Counted from the stretch's first letter, positions 50,101 through 62,643 are shown. The stretch: 64,000 nt of DNA from Scatophagus argus (GCF_020382885.2 NC_058513.1:14967641-15031640); one strand, 5' to 3'. Made by a program: numbers and translations. Notes: generated from the letters alone by a model not told the origin.

Positions 50101-52149
50101 TGCATGGATATGAGTGGATCAGTACAGCACACTCACATGACAAGAGAGTATAGATTATACACAAGCACATACACAGGCAAAGACAGTGACAAAGACATGT
50201 ATACGATACATGTAAACCTCCTACCAGGTTTGTTTTCTGCTTCTTTCCTACCGGAAAACGTAATCGTGAGCGTTGATTTCTTTCCCCATTTTAGAGCCAT
50301 TGAGGATCCCCGCGGAGCCCACCACAGCACAGCGCACACACCCATCACTGTCTGGCTTTGGAGCGAGGAGCGGCTCTTTTGGCTTCGGGATCAACTTCAG
50401 TGTAGCCATCACATCTGCACCCCCCCAAAAAAGTGTTAGAGTGTGTGTGTTAGAAGTGTTAGACAAAGTCTTGAAGCAGCTATAATTATACTGATGAACC
50501 TATTAGGAATTATCACCTGAATCTGCTGCTCTCTTTAGCTTGGTAGAGCTTTATAGTGAATTTCAACTCATTGGCTGTCTGGCCCTCAAATTTACTTGTT
50601 AGTGACCAAAACCAGATCTAAGAGAGAGCGAATACTGGACTTAAATGCAGCTGGTGTCCAGAAACTCATCGCGATCCAATATTCACTCATGAAAGGTGCT
50701 AAAGAGGAGCTGCACATTCAAGTGATACTTCTCTGTGGGTTTGTTGCTCTCCTTCACATTTTATGCATTGTTAATATAAAAAAATACCCTATATAGGAGT
50801 AGCTTTAAATAAAGTCTCTAATTGGAGAGGTCGACAGACCTGGAAAATTCTTAACAATCTGTCGGCATTTATCACGAGAAAAGGGTTTTTTTTTTTGCCA
50901 AATTTGAGAAAACGTTACCAAAATCATAGCATCCAAGAATCAAGAAAAGTACATTTTATACAGTATATCAGAACACCTACGCTCATACTTGCAGCCCATA
51001 AATCCAAAAGGTTTGTTAAAATGTGAAAGTCGGTTCCACTCGCTCATGTTGATTCTGTCTTTGTGCAGAAACAGACTTATGTTGGGAAGGAAAGCCTTCC
51101 TGAAGCTCTCATCCTCAGAGTTACGCAGAGACTGGGCGCATGTCTGAGAATGTAGGATAAAATATTAAATTATGGAATCAAAAAAAAATTATGATATGGG
51201 AAAATATGATTTCTACAAAGTTTATCTGGCTAAACCCATTTGTTATTATTTATAACCCACTCAGCTGAAGCAGCAGCATGTAAAATCCAGCGATAGAGAA
51301 GCCAAACAGGCGGAGAAATCAATCGGCTGTCATTCAAATTTAATTGATTAAGTTAGAGGCAGTGATCCTCTGTGATTAAAGGGGAAAGCAAACAGCAAAT
51401 CCATGCAGGTACCAGCAAAGACACCCAACTGAGTATGTGGCTGTCAGCCAGGTTTACCAACTCCCACAAGCCTAACACATTTCTGTCTTCTCTGTCCTGT
51501 CCTGTCTTAACACGCTTACAGTATGTCTGGGTGGGGCATCCTGGTTATAAACATCCTCAAAATCCCACTGAGGAAGCTTGTGAAAGGAGGTCTCGAACAG
51601 GATGGGCATGGGAGTCTCGGCCACGGCGGCTCGCGTGGAAGCTTTCATTCGATCAGTTTTTAGCTCTGCCACCGTGTCTGTTTTTGTGCAGTTGGCAATT
51701 TTTTCTTTTTGTGTTGTGTTAAACAGAGCAGGAGGCGGAGTCCAGTTTCCCCTTTTATCCCAGAGGTTATCGTCACCATCCAACAAATCGTCTTCACACC
51801 TGTGTCTGTTTTTCCCTAAGAAAGCAGTCCAGCTGAGATGGAAAATTTGACAAAAACAACAACGGATGCATCACACAAGAATTAGTAAGATACACTTTAG
51901 GGTAATTAAATAAAAATATTTTACATGGAAATGTTTCTTCTTAGTAAAATTAAGAGAATCAGCAAATCAAACTGATCAAAAAACAGTGTAGTATTCTTTT
52001 CTTTTTCCTTAATGTTTTTCTGCCAATTAAATACAAATAACACCTTACCTGATGCTTTTTGACAAATGCTCCCATAACAAAATAAAAGGCAAAGTGGCAA
52101 CAGAGATCACAAGCAGCAAAGGAAAAATCCTGGAGGTCAGTAACACCAT
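47138..52149 (-). CDS. st6galnac1: Alpha-N-acetylgalactosaminide alpha-2,6-sialyltransferase, ST6GALNAC1/2 type
   Basis: Coding exons in transcript order are 52049-52149, 51520-51832, 50981-51143, 50252-50414, 49182-49320, 48741-48844, 48013-48096, 47607-47706 and 47138-47335. They total 1365 nt, or 454 aa, all in phase. It is a type II Golgi enzyme adding sialic acid in alpha-2,6 linkage to O-linked GalNAc on mucin-type glycans. A membrane anchor (about residues 8-26) follows a short cytosolic tail. Sialyl motif L is [13 protein letters not shown]...[16 protein letters not shown]. Motif S is [18 protein letters not shown], followed by YGF. Motif VS has His421 and Glu426 (HDYILE). The end [13 protein letters not shown] resembles human ST6GALNAC1, but the stem is much shorter than in human ST6GALNAC1 (about 600 aa), as in ST6GALNAC2. 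An in-frame ATG at 52323 exists, but the chosen one gives a normal type II tail. Naming as 1 or 2 needs a tree. Confidence 0.92.
47395..47510 (-). repeat. Fragment of the TTAGCTTAGC MITE-like family
   Basis: TTAAGCTAAGCTAAGCTAAT and then CAGTCTTCTCATCTAACTCT match the head of the family in minus orientation. It lies in the last intron of st6galnac1. A similar fragment lies at about 53335-53425 in mxra7 intron 3, ending ACTATTCCTTTAA. Confidence 0.5.
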
Positions 52150-52362
52150 CGCTGAGAGGTGGAGGCTTTGCTGTTGAATTAAAGCCGGCGTGTTTGTGGT
52201 TTGCTTTGCCTCCTGATGTTCGGGCTCCAGCAGAGAAACCACCAGAGGTTCCTGACACCACAAATGTGACTCTGTTAACTGATCCAGACGGAGATACACA
52301 ACAAACCGGGAAATGAGACCCACGCACTCTCACACATGCCTTCACAACAGAGCAAAAGGTGG

Positions 52363-52368
52363 TTTATT
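52363..52368 (-). other. Candidate poly(A) signal of mxra7
   Basis: This is AATAAA on the minus strand, about 450 bp past the mxra7 stop codon and about 210 bp before the st6galnac1 start codon. The two genes are thus very closely spaced tail-to-head. Confidence 0.45.
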
Positions 52369-52816
52369 ACACAACTGAGGGGGAGTCAAGCAGAAGAAAT
52401 TTTACAGGATTTGTACCTGCTGGAAATTTAAAGAAGACAACACGGATTTTTTTTTTTAAAAAAGTGATATTATAAATTAACACATTTTCTTATGTTATTA
52501 TAATACAAAACTAATGTATCCCTTTCAGTCCTCATTTGGTCACAGGTAGCTAGAATATCTTGCTTTGGGCTGGAAAAGCTTCTTTGGTTCGGTCTTCATG
52601 TGGGCTGAGGGCAGCAACAAAACAACACAACACAACAAACAAAGTGTGTCATTTTAAAAAGAAAGCGACTGCTGAGTGCACCGTGCAGCTGTGTTGAACA
52701 CTGTGAGCAAATTTAGTCAAGTATTTGGTGTACTGGAGAAGTCCTTCAGCAGCGCTCACAGGTTAACGGGGCGCAATCAGAGGCTGGATCGCAACACGAC
52801 GAGTCACAGAGGAGTC

Positions 52817-55800
52817 TCAGATGGAGTAGAGTTTGAGCTGCTCCTCCATGTCTCCCTCCGTCACCTCCCCAAATGTCTCCTTGTTGTCTTTCAGCAGCTG
52901 GAAGATGGCGGCCAGCTGCTCACGTTGCACCCTGGGAACATGAACAAAACCTTTGTATGAAACCAACAGCGTGTGAAATGTATAGTATTTCCAGACAAAT
53001 ATTACGGTATGCAAGCACTGGACACTACGCTGGCATAAATGTCCCACAATGCAATGCAGTAGTGACAGCAAGAACAACAGCAACAGCAAAACAGACAAGG
53101 GTGAACAACATCAGCAAGGCTTCAGGGTGCTTAAGTGGACGTTTTCACTTTGCAAGGTATAAAATATTTCTGATAAATGAACTTATCATCGACAAGGTTT
53201 ACCGTGGTTACGCAAAGGGGCTCGCTAGGAAGTACACCCGAAAACATGCACACTTCTCTTAATTCCCTTCCACTTTGGGTTTTAATGAAGATTAAACTAT
53301 ACGGTTATGTACGCTAACTGGCCACAGTATCATACTTAACAGACAGATTTGAGGGTCTTCTCATCATCAACTCCTCACCAGGAAGCTAATAAGCATATTT
53401 TTCAAAATGTCAAACTATTCCTTTAAATGCAGACTGAAGACCTCAGTACAGTGTTTATCTGGCGAAAGTCTCAGGAACCCAAAAGTCACTAATAAGGCGA
53501 GTAGAAGTAATTTAGCGCCTGCAGGATTTTGTTTTTCTTCACCCGTTTTTGATCCGACGTGCCTGGCAACAAGACTCTCTGGTGCGCAAGAACTTTGAAC
53601 TCGTGATTAGAGATCCAAGAGCAGCTTAGACACGTGTCTTCCCCATGGCCATTTTGTTTGATTGTTTTTTGTTTTGTTTTTTTTGCACAAATCACCACGA
53701 CGACTATAAGATAGGGGAGACACAGAAGGGACTGACACGACAAAGGGTGACCTCAGAGACAAGTAAAAGTAAATCATTCACACAGCGCAGACAAACACAC
53801 CGTGCCACACCTGGTGCAACATGCTGATAAATGTCAGGCTACATGACCAGCATTAACCTGATGTAAGTGAAATATCCTGTTCAGTATCTAGTAGCTGTAT
53901 AACAGTTAATTATATATATATGTATATATATATTTTAATCTAGCTTTAGAGCTCATTGGTGCATTCACAGCCACATTAAATACAAGGAAAACAGATTCTC
54001 TATCGGTGCTGCTCTTTTAAAATCCCCTGACATAAATACAATCCCAGCTGTCCATATCTCCCGACATCAGTTCAACCTCAAGATATTTCTCCTATCAAAG
54101 CATAAACGTCCGATTTTTCCCCCCTCATCATCCTCTCTATTCCCACGTGACTGAATAGTTTTGGAGGCCTCGTCAGCACAGGTCCCAGTGTTGCATTACA
54201 ACGACTCCTCCTTGTGGCGGATCAGAGGAGAGTCCCTCGAAGGATTAACAAACTCTCCCCAGTCAGAGGTGACGCCAATCAACACCTGCCGTGACACCTG
54301 AGATTCACACGTCTAATGTGGAACAACAGAGGGTCAGCAGGGGCGGGTGGGTATGTGGGATCAGGTAAGCAAGACTGCACAGTTACATCAGTCGCTTCAT
54401 GGCCACTTGAGGATATAAAAGCTGATGAGGACAAAAATCACTGCTGAGGTCAAAACTGAGAGAGGCGGCATTGGAATAGCTTTCACACCATGGCCAGAAA
54501 GTGACTCCCCTCAGATGAATGGGTGAGAGTAACTCATACTTTACCACACATTTGCTCCTTTTTCAGGCTCACAGACAGATAAAGTCTGTGTTGGAGTGTA
54601 TCCTGCAATGATAAGAGCAGGATATGCAGATGTTACAGGAAAAAAAAAAAACCAAAAAACCCCAAAACAACAAATTTGTCTGTCTGTCCTCTGTTTCCTG
54701 TAATTTTTGCCCGTTAGCAGCCACCGAACGCTTCGAGTGATTTCTTCAAGTCTCGTGTCATTCATCCTTCAGCTAATGCCTGGCAGAGAGTCAATCTGGC
54801 CTTACTCGGTCTAGCCTGAAGAGGACGGGTGACACAGCCGCTAAATGTGGAGGAAGGCTCGAAGTTTAACGCCTGCAGCACACAAACACACGTGAAGGCG
54901 GCGTAGGAAAGATTAGAGGGACGAGGACGAGGACGAGGACAGAGGACAGAGCAGCCGAGAGGAAACAAGGGAACTGCATTTAAATTTTGTTAGAATCAGT
55001 GAAAACATCTGATTTTTAGGAAAGATTTGGCAAAAAAAAAAAATGCATTGCCGTCCTGTTTTGGGAGAACAGAGGAGGCCATCACGCAGATCAGGGAACC
55101 CAGTAAGCACAAGCACAACATTTGTCCGACTCCGGGAATTTACTTTACTGTGACATTTGGGGACAACTCTTTGAGAAGGCAGCCTTTATAAAGCGGCAAT
55201 TAATAGCTTTATTAATCTTCAGTACATCATTTATTCATTAATGCATTAATTAATAGATACGTTGTAAGCCATTAATGAGAACAAGGTTGTGGGAAACCCT
55301 CCTCCAGCCCCTCAAATGGACTGTTAAAGCACAGGAACGAAAAGGTTCAGAAAGTGGGAACCATATTTGTAGTTTTGACCGACCTCTGCTCCTCCTCCAG
55401 CTCATCTTTGGACATCATCATCTCCAGGTGGTGGGATCGCGCCTTTCCAGGAAGGTACCTCAAGGGATTGTTTGCATTCGATTCCACTTTTTCTGATGAC
55501 ACATAATTGTTGATTAGAAGTCCATTGGAAACGTTTACTTTGAAAAATGAAAATGTATATGGTGTGCGTATGTGTCATGTATTTAACTCACAACTTTTTC
55601 AAAGTGGGTAAAAGTGCTCACCGTTGATCCCTGGGCTCTCTGCGGCTCCTTCGGTCTGGGGGTGAGAGAAAGCACACTTTAGGAGCTCCTTATCAGAGAG
55701 CCCAATGAATGACCTACGGCCCCTCCCTGACGAGGTCTCGGATGAGTCTACCTCTAAGCTCACGGATCTGGAGGAGGAGGAGTGTTCAACTGGTGTTGCC

Positions 55801-57260
55801 AGTTCTTCAGAGTGAGGGTGGGGATGTGCCTCCTCCTGTCAGAGAATTAAGGGGTAAGGTGAGGGGCATCAAAACCACGATTTTTCACAGGTTTTCCCCC
55901 AAAACCTCTGGTGGATGCTGATGGGCCCTACACCTGGCGCAGGTGTGTTGATGAAAAGCCATGGTTATCTTCACAAACCTTCCTCTCTCTTTGTCTGTCC
56001 TGTTTTGCCCAACTTGAAGACATACAGATTTTCTGAACAGGCATTTAAGAGGCCAGGCCAGGGGGGGTCCTGACAGCTCACTGAGTGGCTCATCCTGACA
56101 GGTTTCCCATTTGTCTTAGAATAAATCTGAATTTCTTCTTTCTTTTTTACTGATACCAGTTTTAGCTCAAAAGACACAACAGAAGACAGTATTTCTCCCC
56201 AAGTGCCGGTTGTTTCCATGTGTCCCCAGGGACGGAAAGCGTCTACATTTTAAGCTACTTAAGTACTGGGCTTCAGTGCAGTTTTGAAGTACTTGTACTC
56301 GACAACATTTCACAGGCAAATATTGAACTGCTTTTTACTCGACAACAACAGCTAACGGTTACTCTGCAAAGTAGCCCCATTATAAATTTTATTATCGATA
56401 ATGTCCAACCCAGTTTGCCAGAGTCCCATGTGTCAAACGTCTTGCTTTGATGGACCGACACTGCAACCCCCCCTCCTACAGATAAGTAAGAAACCTGGGA
56501 AGTTCAGAAGCTGGAACCTGTGAACTCGCTCCAAAAAATGCTGACTAATATCCTGTTTATCAACTTATCAACAGAAGTTAAACTCTGGTATTTTATTGAG
56601 GTATTTCTACTTCCAATTACTTCACCCCCTGCTTACTTTAACTGCACTAAATTTATCATGATGTCAGCTGCAACTAGTTTGCACATTCCAGTAAATGACA
56701 TAAATGTTATTATACCACTAGTAAAAACAAAATAAAAAAATGAAACCTGACTACACTGCACACCTTTAATTTAAAACTCAGGACCCTGAGCTGTTAAGGA
56801 ATATTTTTCATCAAGTTATAGTTTTTACAGACGGATTTGAACGCTTCTCCTCCCCTCTGCCTGGACTTGTAAACTGTGTGTGAGCGGGAGGGTGAGGCAG
56901 TAAAACAGATTACGAGAGAATCACGTCAGGAAACACAAAAACAAACACGCATCCAGACCTCACGGTACTTACTGACAGCACAGATTTCACTACATCCCAG
57001 TGATCATGTGAGCTGCCGCTGATCTCACACCAGTCGTCCTCTGCCTTCTCCTTCTCCTTCTCCTCCTCCTTCTTCTTCTTCTTCATCATCATCATCGTGT
57101 CGGGTACATGGCCGTTCTGCCTCGGCCCTGACTGATCTAATCCTGACCCTGGACGGTCTCCTCTGTGTCCGTTTGCCAAGTCGCCGTTCAGCAGCGACGT
57201 TGCCACCACAATAGCGAGGAGCGTGAAGATAGCGGCTGATAGTATAAAAGTTAGATCCAT
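52817..57260 (-). CDS. mxra7: Matrix-remodeling-associated protein 7
   Basis: Coding exons in transcript order are 56973-57260, 55622-55835, 55384-55492 and 52817-52931. They total 726 nt, or 241 aa, all GT/AG and in phase. The protein starts MDLTFILSAAIFTLLAIVVA, an N-terminal membrane anchor. A charged low-complexity part (KKKKKEEEKEKEK) and a Ser-rich acidic middle follow. The conserved C-terminal part has YLPGKARSHHLEMMMSKDE, then EEEQRVQREQLAAIF and KDNKETFGE, ending QLKLYSI. This matches human MXRA7 (REQLAAIFKLMKDNKETFGE). The molecular function of MXRA7 is poorly known. The N-terminal half is not alignable by eye to the Pro/Ala-rich human one, so the start rests on frame, the membrane segment and context. 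A possible inner donor (GAG|GTAGAC) in exon 2 could give a shorter form. Confidence 0.92.
53908..53935 (+). repeat. (TA)n-type microsatellite
   Basis: A TATATG/TATA run of about 28 bp in mxra7 intron 3. Confidence 0.9.
56235..56460 (+). repeat. Fragment of a TACTTAAGTACT-containing fish repeat
   Basis: AAGCTACTTAAGTACTGGGC and GAAGTACTTGTACTCGACAA in mxra7 intron 1 resemble the interior of the CAGTGGTG family. Borders are unclear. Confidence 0.35.
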
Positions 57261-57700
57261 GGCTGGCGGATGTCGGGGATACTGTTGCCTCCTTCTGTCT
57301 TCACTCACTCACTCGCAGTTGTCCATCCCGCTGCTGCCTGCGCTAATCACCTCACCAAACATCAACGTTAACGAGCGGCGTTTACGGGATGTGCTTTGCA
57401 CACAATCCCCTCTCCGACCAGGACGTCACATCCTCTTACGCGCCCCCTCCCCTCCCTCCAGCTTTATGTCCTCAGACAGGCAGCCGGACAGATCAGGTGT
57501 TGGCTGGCACGGCGCGCTGCAACGTGCTCGGTTCTCCATTCTTCTCCCCCCGCCCCGCGTTAATCCCATCAGCGGTGAGTGTGGGAGACTGAAATGGTTT
57601 GTGACAGGAACCGTGGAGGCTGATAACGACGGGTAAGGGTTTACGGAAAAGGTGTTCTCACCTGAGGACGCACCGCCGTCCCATCTGCAGCGGGGGCGGT
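57261..57700 (-). promoter_or_regulatory. mxra7 5' UTR and promoter region
   Basis: CpG-containing, GC-rich DNA directly upstream of the mxra7 start codon (for example CGGCGCGCTGCAACG near 57510). It has the character of a CpG promoter. No start site can be placed. Confidence 0.45.
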
Positions 57701-57803
57701 TTAATGCGGGCAGTAAACTGATAAGAGTGAGAAAACCCTCACTAGTGTCTTAATTTGGCAGTAACATGGCAGAAATCAATAATATATTAAAGATGTTAAT
57801 GAC

Positions 57804-58241
57804 CAGTGGAGAGTACATTTACTCAAGCACTATGCTTAGGAACTAATTCAAGTACTCTGTGAGTTGGCTAGTTCCAGTTTTAAGCAACTTTATCTCAAAG
57901 GCATAGATGACACATTTAAATCCACTTCATTTATGACAGCGTAAGCTTTTTCATACTTCTACAAATTAAAAGTTCATTTTTGACCAGAAAGAATCCAACC
58001 AGACAGTAGATTATGAAAAAAATAAAAAAAATAGCTACCAGACTGTAGTATCTACCCTATCAACATCTGATTGTGTGTAGCTTGTGATGATGAATCTATT
58101 TAGAACAAAACACCAGTGAGTTAAAGTCTAATTGCTTCTTATGTGGCAAATATCCCAATGCATATCAACAGGAAGTGTCCAGAAAAAAAAGAAAAAATGC
58201 ATGAGAAAATTCACACCAGCAACTTATTTACAACAAAGATG
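57804..58241. other. Short spacer with a CAGTGGTG-type repeat fragment
   Basis: CAGTGGAGAGTACATTTACT, then CAAGCAC, at 57804-57830 is the end of the repeat family seen at 14985-15705. The rest is AT-rich and holds no gene that I recognise. It separates mxra7 from the srsf2 3' end. Confidence 0.45.
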
Positions 58242-58247
58242 TTTATT
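58242..58247 (-). other. Candidate distal poly(A) signal of srsf2
   Basis: AATAAA on the minus strand, about 2.1 kb past the srsf2 stop codon. A nearer one lies at 59053-59058. Confidence 0.45.
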
Positions 58248-60336
58248 CGCATTCACCTGAAGCAATAACAAGAAAACTGAGAAGTTCACAGAGGAATGCA
58301 ACAGAGTTATTCATTAAGCAGCCTGGACTGCCCTTTAAACCCTTCACTAGGAGTCACACTGGACCCAATGTCAAGAAAGCGAGCAAAACCATTAACAGTG
58401 GATAAACCACAGAGTGGGGAAGGGAAAAAGAGAAGAGAGAGAGAGAGAGGGGGTAAAGAGAAAATGCAAGGAGAAGGAGAGAATTTGTACAGCACATGGA
58501 GGGTAGGGGAGGTCACAAGACAGGAGAGGATGGTTGATCTGCCACACCTGTGAGCTTACAAACCGGCAAACAGCAGCGGAGGGTCGAGCCCCGGAACAGC
58601 GCCGGGCACTCAGCACCGCAACACGCCACACCATGTCACCACCGCACTGCACCGCATCTTAACAGCTAACCAGCATTACTCAACTGCTACACAACTGCGC
58701 CTAGTGCACAAAAGATACACAAGAAAGAGGGTTAGAGCCATAGGAAAGCAACTTTTAACTAGACAGAAAAAAAAAGATTTGACAGAAAAGAAAATGCTAT
58801 GCCGCTGGATTAGCAAGTCACACATTATGATACTTTATGTTTCCCTATTTTTTTTTTTTTTTTTGCCACTGTGCAGTATAAGCTGTTTTCCCCCCCAATG
58901 AGTGGTATAACATAGCAGTAAAGGCTGTGAACATCCAATGACACCCTTTTCTACATCAAGTTTGAAAATAACAATCTTGTATCCATCTAGAAAGAGTATT
59001 TAACAAGGGATTTCATTAAAAGAAATCTATGTTCATTCAAAAAAAAAATGAATTTATTAACAAGTACAAATTTAATCAAAATGCAAAAAACCCAATTTAA
59101 ATGAAAGAGAGAAAAAAAGGACACCTTACAAGTCCCTTTCAATATGCTCAACTTCACAAATAGTGATCACATTACAGAAATCGTTTAGGCAAATTAAGTC
59201 AAATAAAACATTTAAAACATTTTAGACCAAGCTCCAATAACCTTTCAGTCTGCTTTCAGTGGTAATAGTGGAGTCCACTTGCTCAATGTGAGACTCTTCC
59301 TGATGTCCTCAGCAAAGGCTCAATCATCTGAGATCTGCAAGGAAAGACAGAACAGAGTTGACAAGAGCAAAACGAAAAGATTATCTTAACTCCTGCAACT
59401 GAGCTGGATATATAAATTCAGTACTGGTCTGATCTTCTTCCCCTGACACCAACATGTGTATTACACTTTCTAGTTTTCTAATAATTTTAAAATATGTTTA
59501 CACGCTCTCTTGGCCCCCTCCCTCCCCCCATAAAACTAGCTCTAACAAACTCTTACACTCGGGCATATGTGGAAAAACAAACCTCAGGGTCCGTTCCCTT
59601 TGTGAGAGGCGGAGGAAACCACAGGCGGGAACAGCGCTCAGTGCATCTGCCTGTGATCCCCGTGAACATACCTCACCACACCAACTCATACACCAACTGA
59701 CAGCCCGAACCACCGCCATGACGACCTGCTCCATAGCAAACACCGCTGCCTTGGTGACCTGCTCCTTAGCAACTGCCATCGCTCTCAGCAACAGGCAGGT
59801 CACATGGGCGGGTCACACACTAACTGCTCTCACACTGCCACACCCCCATCTCCTCCTCCTCCTCCTCCCTTTGCAAACAGGACTCCGCAGCTTGGAGGAA
59901 AGAATTCCACATTTAGGTGAACGTTGTGAGTGAAGCACCCCACGTCCCTCCCATGCACACTCACATGAGTACAAATGAGATTAATAACCCCCATTTTGAA
60001 ATATGATACAGTGGGTCACATCAACCTAAATTTGCTGTTGCCTGTGTACGCTTTAGGTTGGCTGAATATTCAAGCAAAGTAAAGAATACACAGAACAAGG
60101 ACTGTACATAACATCAGTCCCAATCTTAATTTAATTTCTAAAAAACAAACAAACAAAACAACCCCTCAGGATTCTGCAGACTTTGTTGCTTGTGCAGAAA
60201 TGACTGTTAAAGTAGCATCAAGACTGCAGAATACCAGTCCAAGTGATGACAAATAGTCATCTCAATACAATATTTGAAGCATATAATATAACCCACCCCT
60301 TCCCCTGAATACCGTCATATTGTGTCCAAGTTTGGG
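58248..60336 (-). other. srsf2 3' UTR with candidate regulated introns
   Basis: This is non-coding sequence after the srsf2 stop codon. It contains a strong 3' splice site on the minus strand (CTTTCCTTGCAG before ATCTCAG, exon edge at 59334). Donor-like sites are upstream of it: GTGAGT at 59959-59964 and GTATGT near 59667-59672. Between them are repeated GGAGCAGGTC-type purine blocks (about 59720-59765) that could be splicing enhancers. SRSF2 is known in mammals to bind its own pre-mRNA and splice its 3' UTR, making decay-prone mRNA, so a conserved design is likely. The exact introns are inferred. Confidence 0.55.
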
Positions 60337-61478
60337 TTAAGACTCTGCCCCGTTGTCCTCTGGAGATTTAGGTCTACTCTTGGATTTGGACCTGGACCTG
60401 GACCTGGATTTGGACTTGGATTTAGACTTGGATCCTCTGTTGGATGGCGGGGTCCGACTCCTTGACTTGGACCTGGAGCGGGACCGTGACCTGGAAGGAG
60501 ACTTTGACTTGCTTCGCCTGGGGGTTCTGGACTTGGACTTGGACTTAGATTTGGACCTGGACCTGGACCTAGATCTGGAGTAGGAGCGGGACCTGGAACG
60601 ACTGTAGTGATGGCGGCTCCTGGATCGGGAACGGCTTCTGGTCCTGGAGCGGCTGCGACTACGTCTGCGGCGACGGGGGCTGGCTGAACGGCTGTGGTGA
60701 TGGGAGAGAAGCACATCAGTAAAAGAGCAAGAGTAAACAACACCAAACTGTAATAATCTAAAATGACATATTCAATTGTTTTCATAACTAGCCAGCTACC
60801 AACAGGGTTGAATAAAAAAAACACTCAAAATCAGTCATTAAAATATTCCAGACACACAGCCCTGCTGTATTATGCCAACACATGAGCCTCTACACAAGTA
60901 TGTTGAATATGATTATAATGACTTGTATTTATTTGAAAGTGTTGCTACAGCTTAAGAGACATTCAAGTTTAAGTCGTGGTACACACAGGAACAGTAACGG
61001 AGAATGATTTCAAACTACTTTCATTTAGTGGCTGTTACCCTACACCATGTGCTCCTCTTCTCTTCTGCAAAGCTAATTACGTTAGCTACAACTGAACCTG
61101 ATCACCGTGGCATTAACGTTACCTCCTGCTTCTTCGACCGTAACCTCCGTATCTACGTTGCGGAGCGCCTCTCCGGCTATACATGGAGTCTGGAGGTCGT
61201 CCGTAACGGGCCATCTGCACCCGAAGCTCCCGCCCGTCGAGCAGCGCGCCGTCCATAGCGTCCATGGCGTCTTCAGCGTCGCGCTTGTCGAGGAACCGCA
61301 CGAAGGCGAACCCACGGCTCTCCTTGGTGTACCTGTCCCGGGGGATATACACATCACCCACACGGCCGTACTTTTCGAAAACTCGGCGCAGAGTCTCCGG
61401 CGAAGTTCGGTAAGTAAGGTTGTCCACTTTCAGGGAGGTCATCCCCTCAACGTCTGGCGGCGGCCTTCCGTAGCTCAT
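60337..61478 (-). CDS. srsf2: Serine/arginine-rich splicing factor 2 (SC35)
   Basis: Coding exons are 61123-61478 and 60337-60691, 711 nt in all, or 236 aa against 221 recalled for human. The intron lies at the same place, after the RRM-proximal YGRRSR. Residues 14-92 are an RNA-recognition motif, with RNP2 (LKVDNL) and RNP1 (RGFAFVRF), nearly identical to human SRSF2. The second exon is an Arg-Ser domain with long RS and KS dipeptide runs, ending [13 protein letters not shown]2 binds exonic enhancers and recruits U1 and U2 snRNPs, and it also helps release paused Pol II. Start chosen as [12 protein letters not shown], as in human; an in-frame ATG four codons upstream is less likely. The Pro in GRPPDSM corresponds to human Pro95, the residue mutated in myeloid disease. 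Human neighbour MFSD11 is absent here. Confidence 0.97.
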
Positions 61479-62640
61479 TTTCTTCGTCACCGAGCAATTA
61501 AGAAACCCAGTAAAACGAAACCCGAATAGCCCTTCCGTTAGGTGGAACGGTCACTATTACTCTATCAGTCTCCAATTGGTATATTAAATACAAATACAAG
61601 CTGATATTTTAACTGTTTACCCCTGGACGTCGTTCCAACCGCGCGGCTTTCACGTGAAATGGCGGCAACAACGTTTCCTTTTCCCCCTTCTCTTTGCGCC
61701 TCTGTTGGCCTCCGCTGATTGGCTGCTTGACTGTCCGCCTTCCTTCACATTAACGTTACACTGCCCCCTGTCGGCTGGGAGTCAGTTGAGAACGTTGGAC
61801 TGTTATTCCACCTTTGTTCACTTCACAGATATGTCCCACCACGTAATTATCACGAGTTAACGGTTAATTTTTTTAACTTTGTCAACTCCAGGCTCTGTCT
61901 ATCTGTGTGGTTGTACGACTCTCGCAGTTTGTTTAAGAACCTACTTCTCTATGAACATACTTGTTGCAAAAGAAAAAAAAAGAAGCTTCAATTAGCATTT
62001 TTATGTCATAGCGAGAGTTTTCCCCGTTGTGTCCAGGGAGGGGGCTTCGTGTTGTTTCAGCTCGGTGTGTGTTCCACGGAGCCCGTCCTCTCTGCACTGC
62101 AGTCAGCTCTATACTCGCACATTAGGCGTAGGAAGGTCACGTTACAAAGCGGCTCGGCACTAGCTGCTGCTGGAGAGAGGAGGACTGCGCAAAAACCACG
62201 GCCCGGATTTGTGCCTGTCTGACGTCATGTGGAGCCACAGACCTCTCTGACAGGATCCAACAACGAAAAGCGCCGGGGGTATATGATCAACATCCAACCG
62301 GGCCGGGAGATGTCGACGAGCACATCGCTGTTTTGTGTCACATACTCGCCGGTCAAGTAAAGCCAGGCGCGGAGATTTCGCTCCGCTCGATTGTGCGGTC
62401 GCGACGCACTATGAGAGCGCTCGTCTGCTATTAAAGGGACTACAACGGCCGTTTTCTGACTCAAAACGAGCTGCACTGTTGACCAGAGAGGGATAAGCAG
62501 CCAGAGAACAACTGCTAATCCCCCCACGGGCGGTCACATTCACGGCGGGGCTCGGACCCGAGAGAAATGGACAGGGCAGCACGAACTGGATTAAATGATA
62601 GGGAATAAAGGAGACGCGGCGAACAAAGCGAACCCGAAGT
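61479..62640. promoter_or_regulatory. Divergent srsf2/rnf157 promoter region
   Basis: About 1.2 kb of DNA separates the two start codons. It has CpG-rich parts (61630-61660 and 62130-62620), a CTCF-like core at 61761-61774 (minus strand CCGACAGGGGGCAG) and a CGCTGATTGGCTG inverted CCAAT box near 61714. Short open frames on both strands have no similarity that I know. I cannot place start sites. Confidence 0.45.
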
Positions 62641-62643
62641 GTT

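Noticed and set aside
59498-59803. Minus-strand open frame of 101 aa with hydrophobic runs
   Set aside because: It lies in the srsf2 3' UTR. Repeated purine blocks keep the frame open, and no family resembles it.
60353-60583. Plus-strand open frame of Leu-Asp repeats
   Set aside because: It is the antisense reading of the srsf2 Arg-Ser domain repeats.
61654-61860. Plus-strand open frame with a hydrophobic start, considered as an mfsd11 first exon
   Set aside because: The residues do not match MFSD11 (MSPESKKLFN), and no donor in the right frame is evident.
62225-62527. Minus-strand open frame with a signal-peptide-like start
   Set aside because: It is antisense to the likely rnf157 5' UTR, in CpG-rich DNA with no splice or family support.
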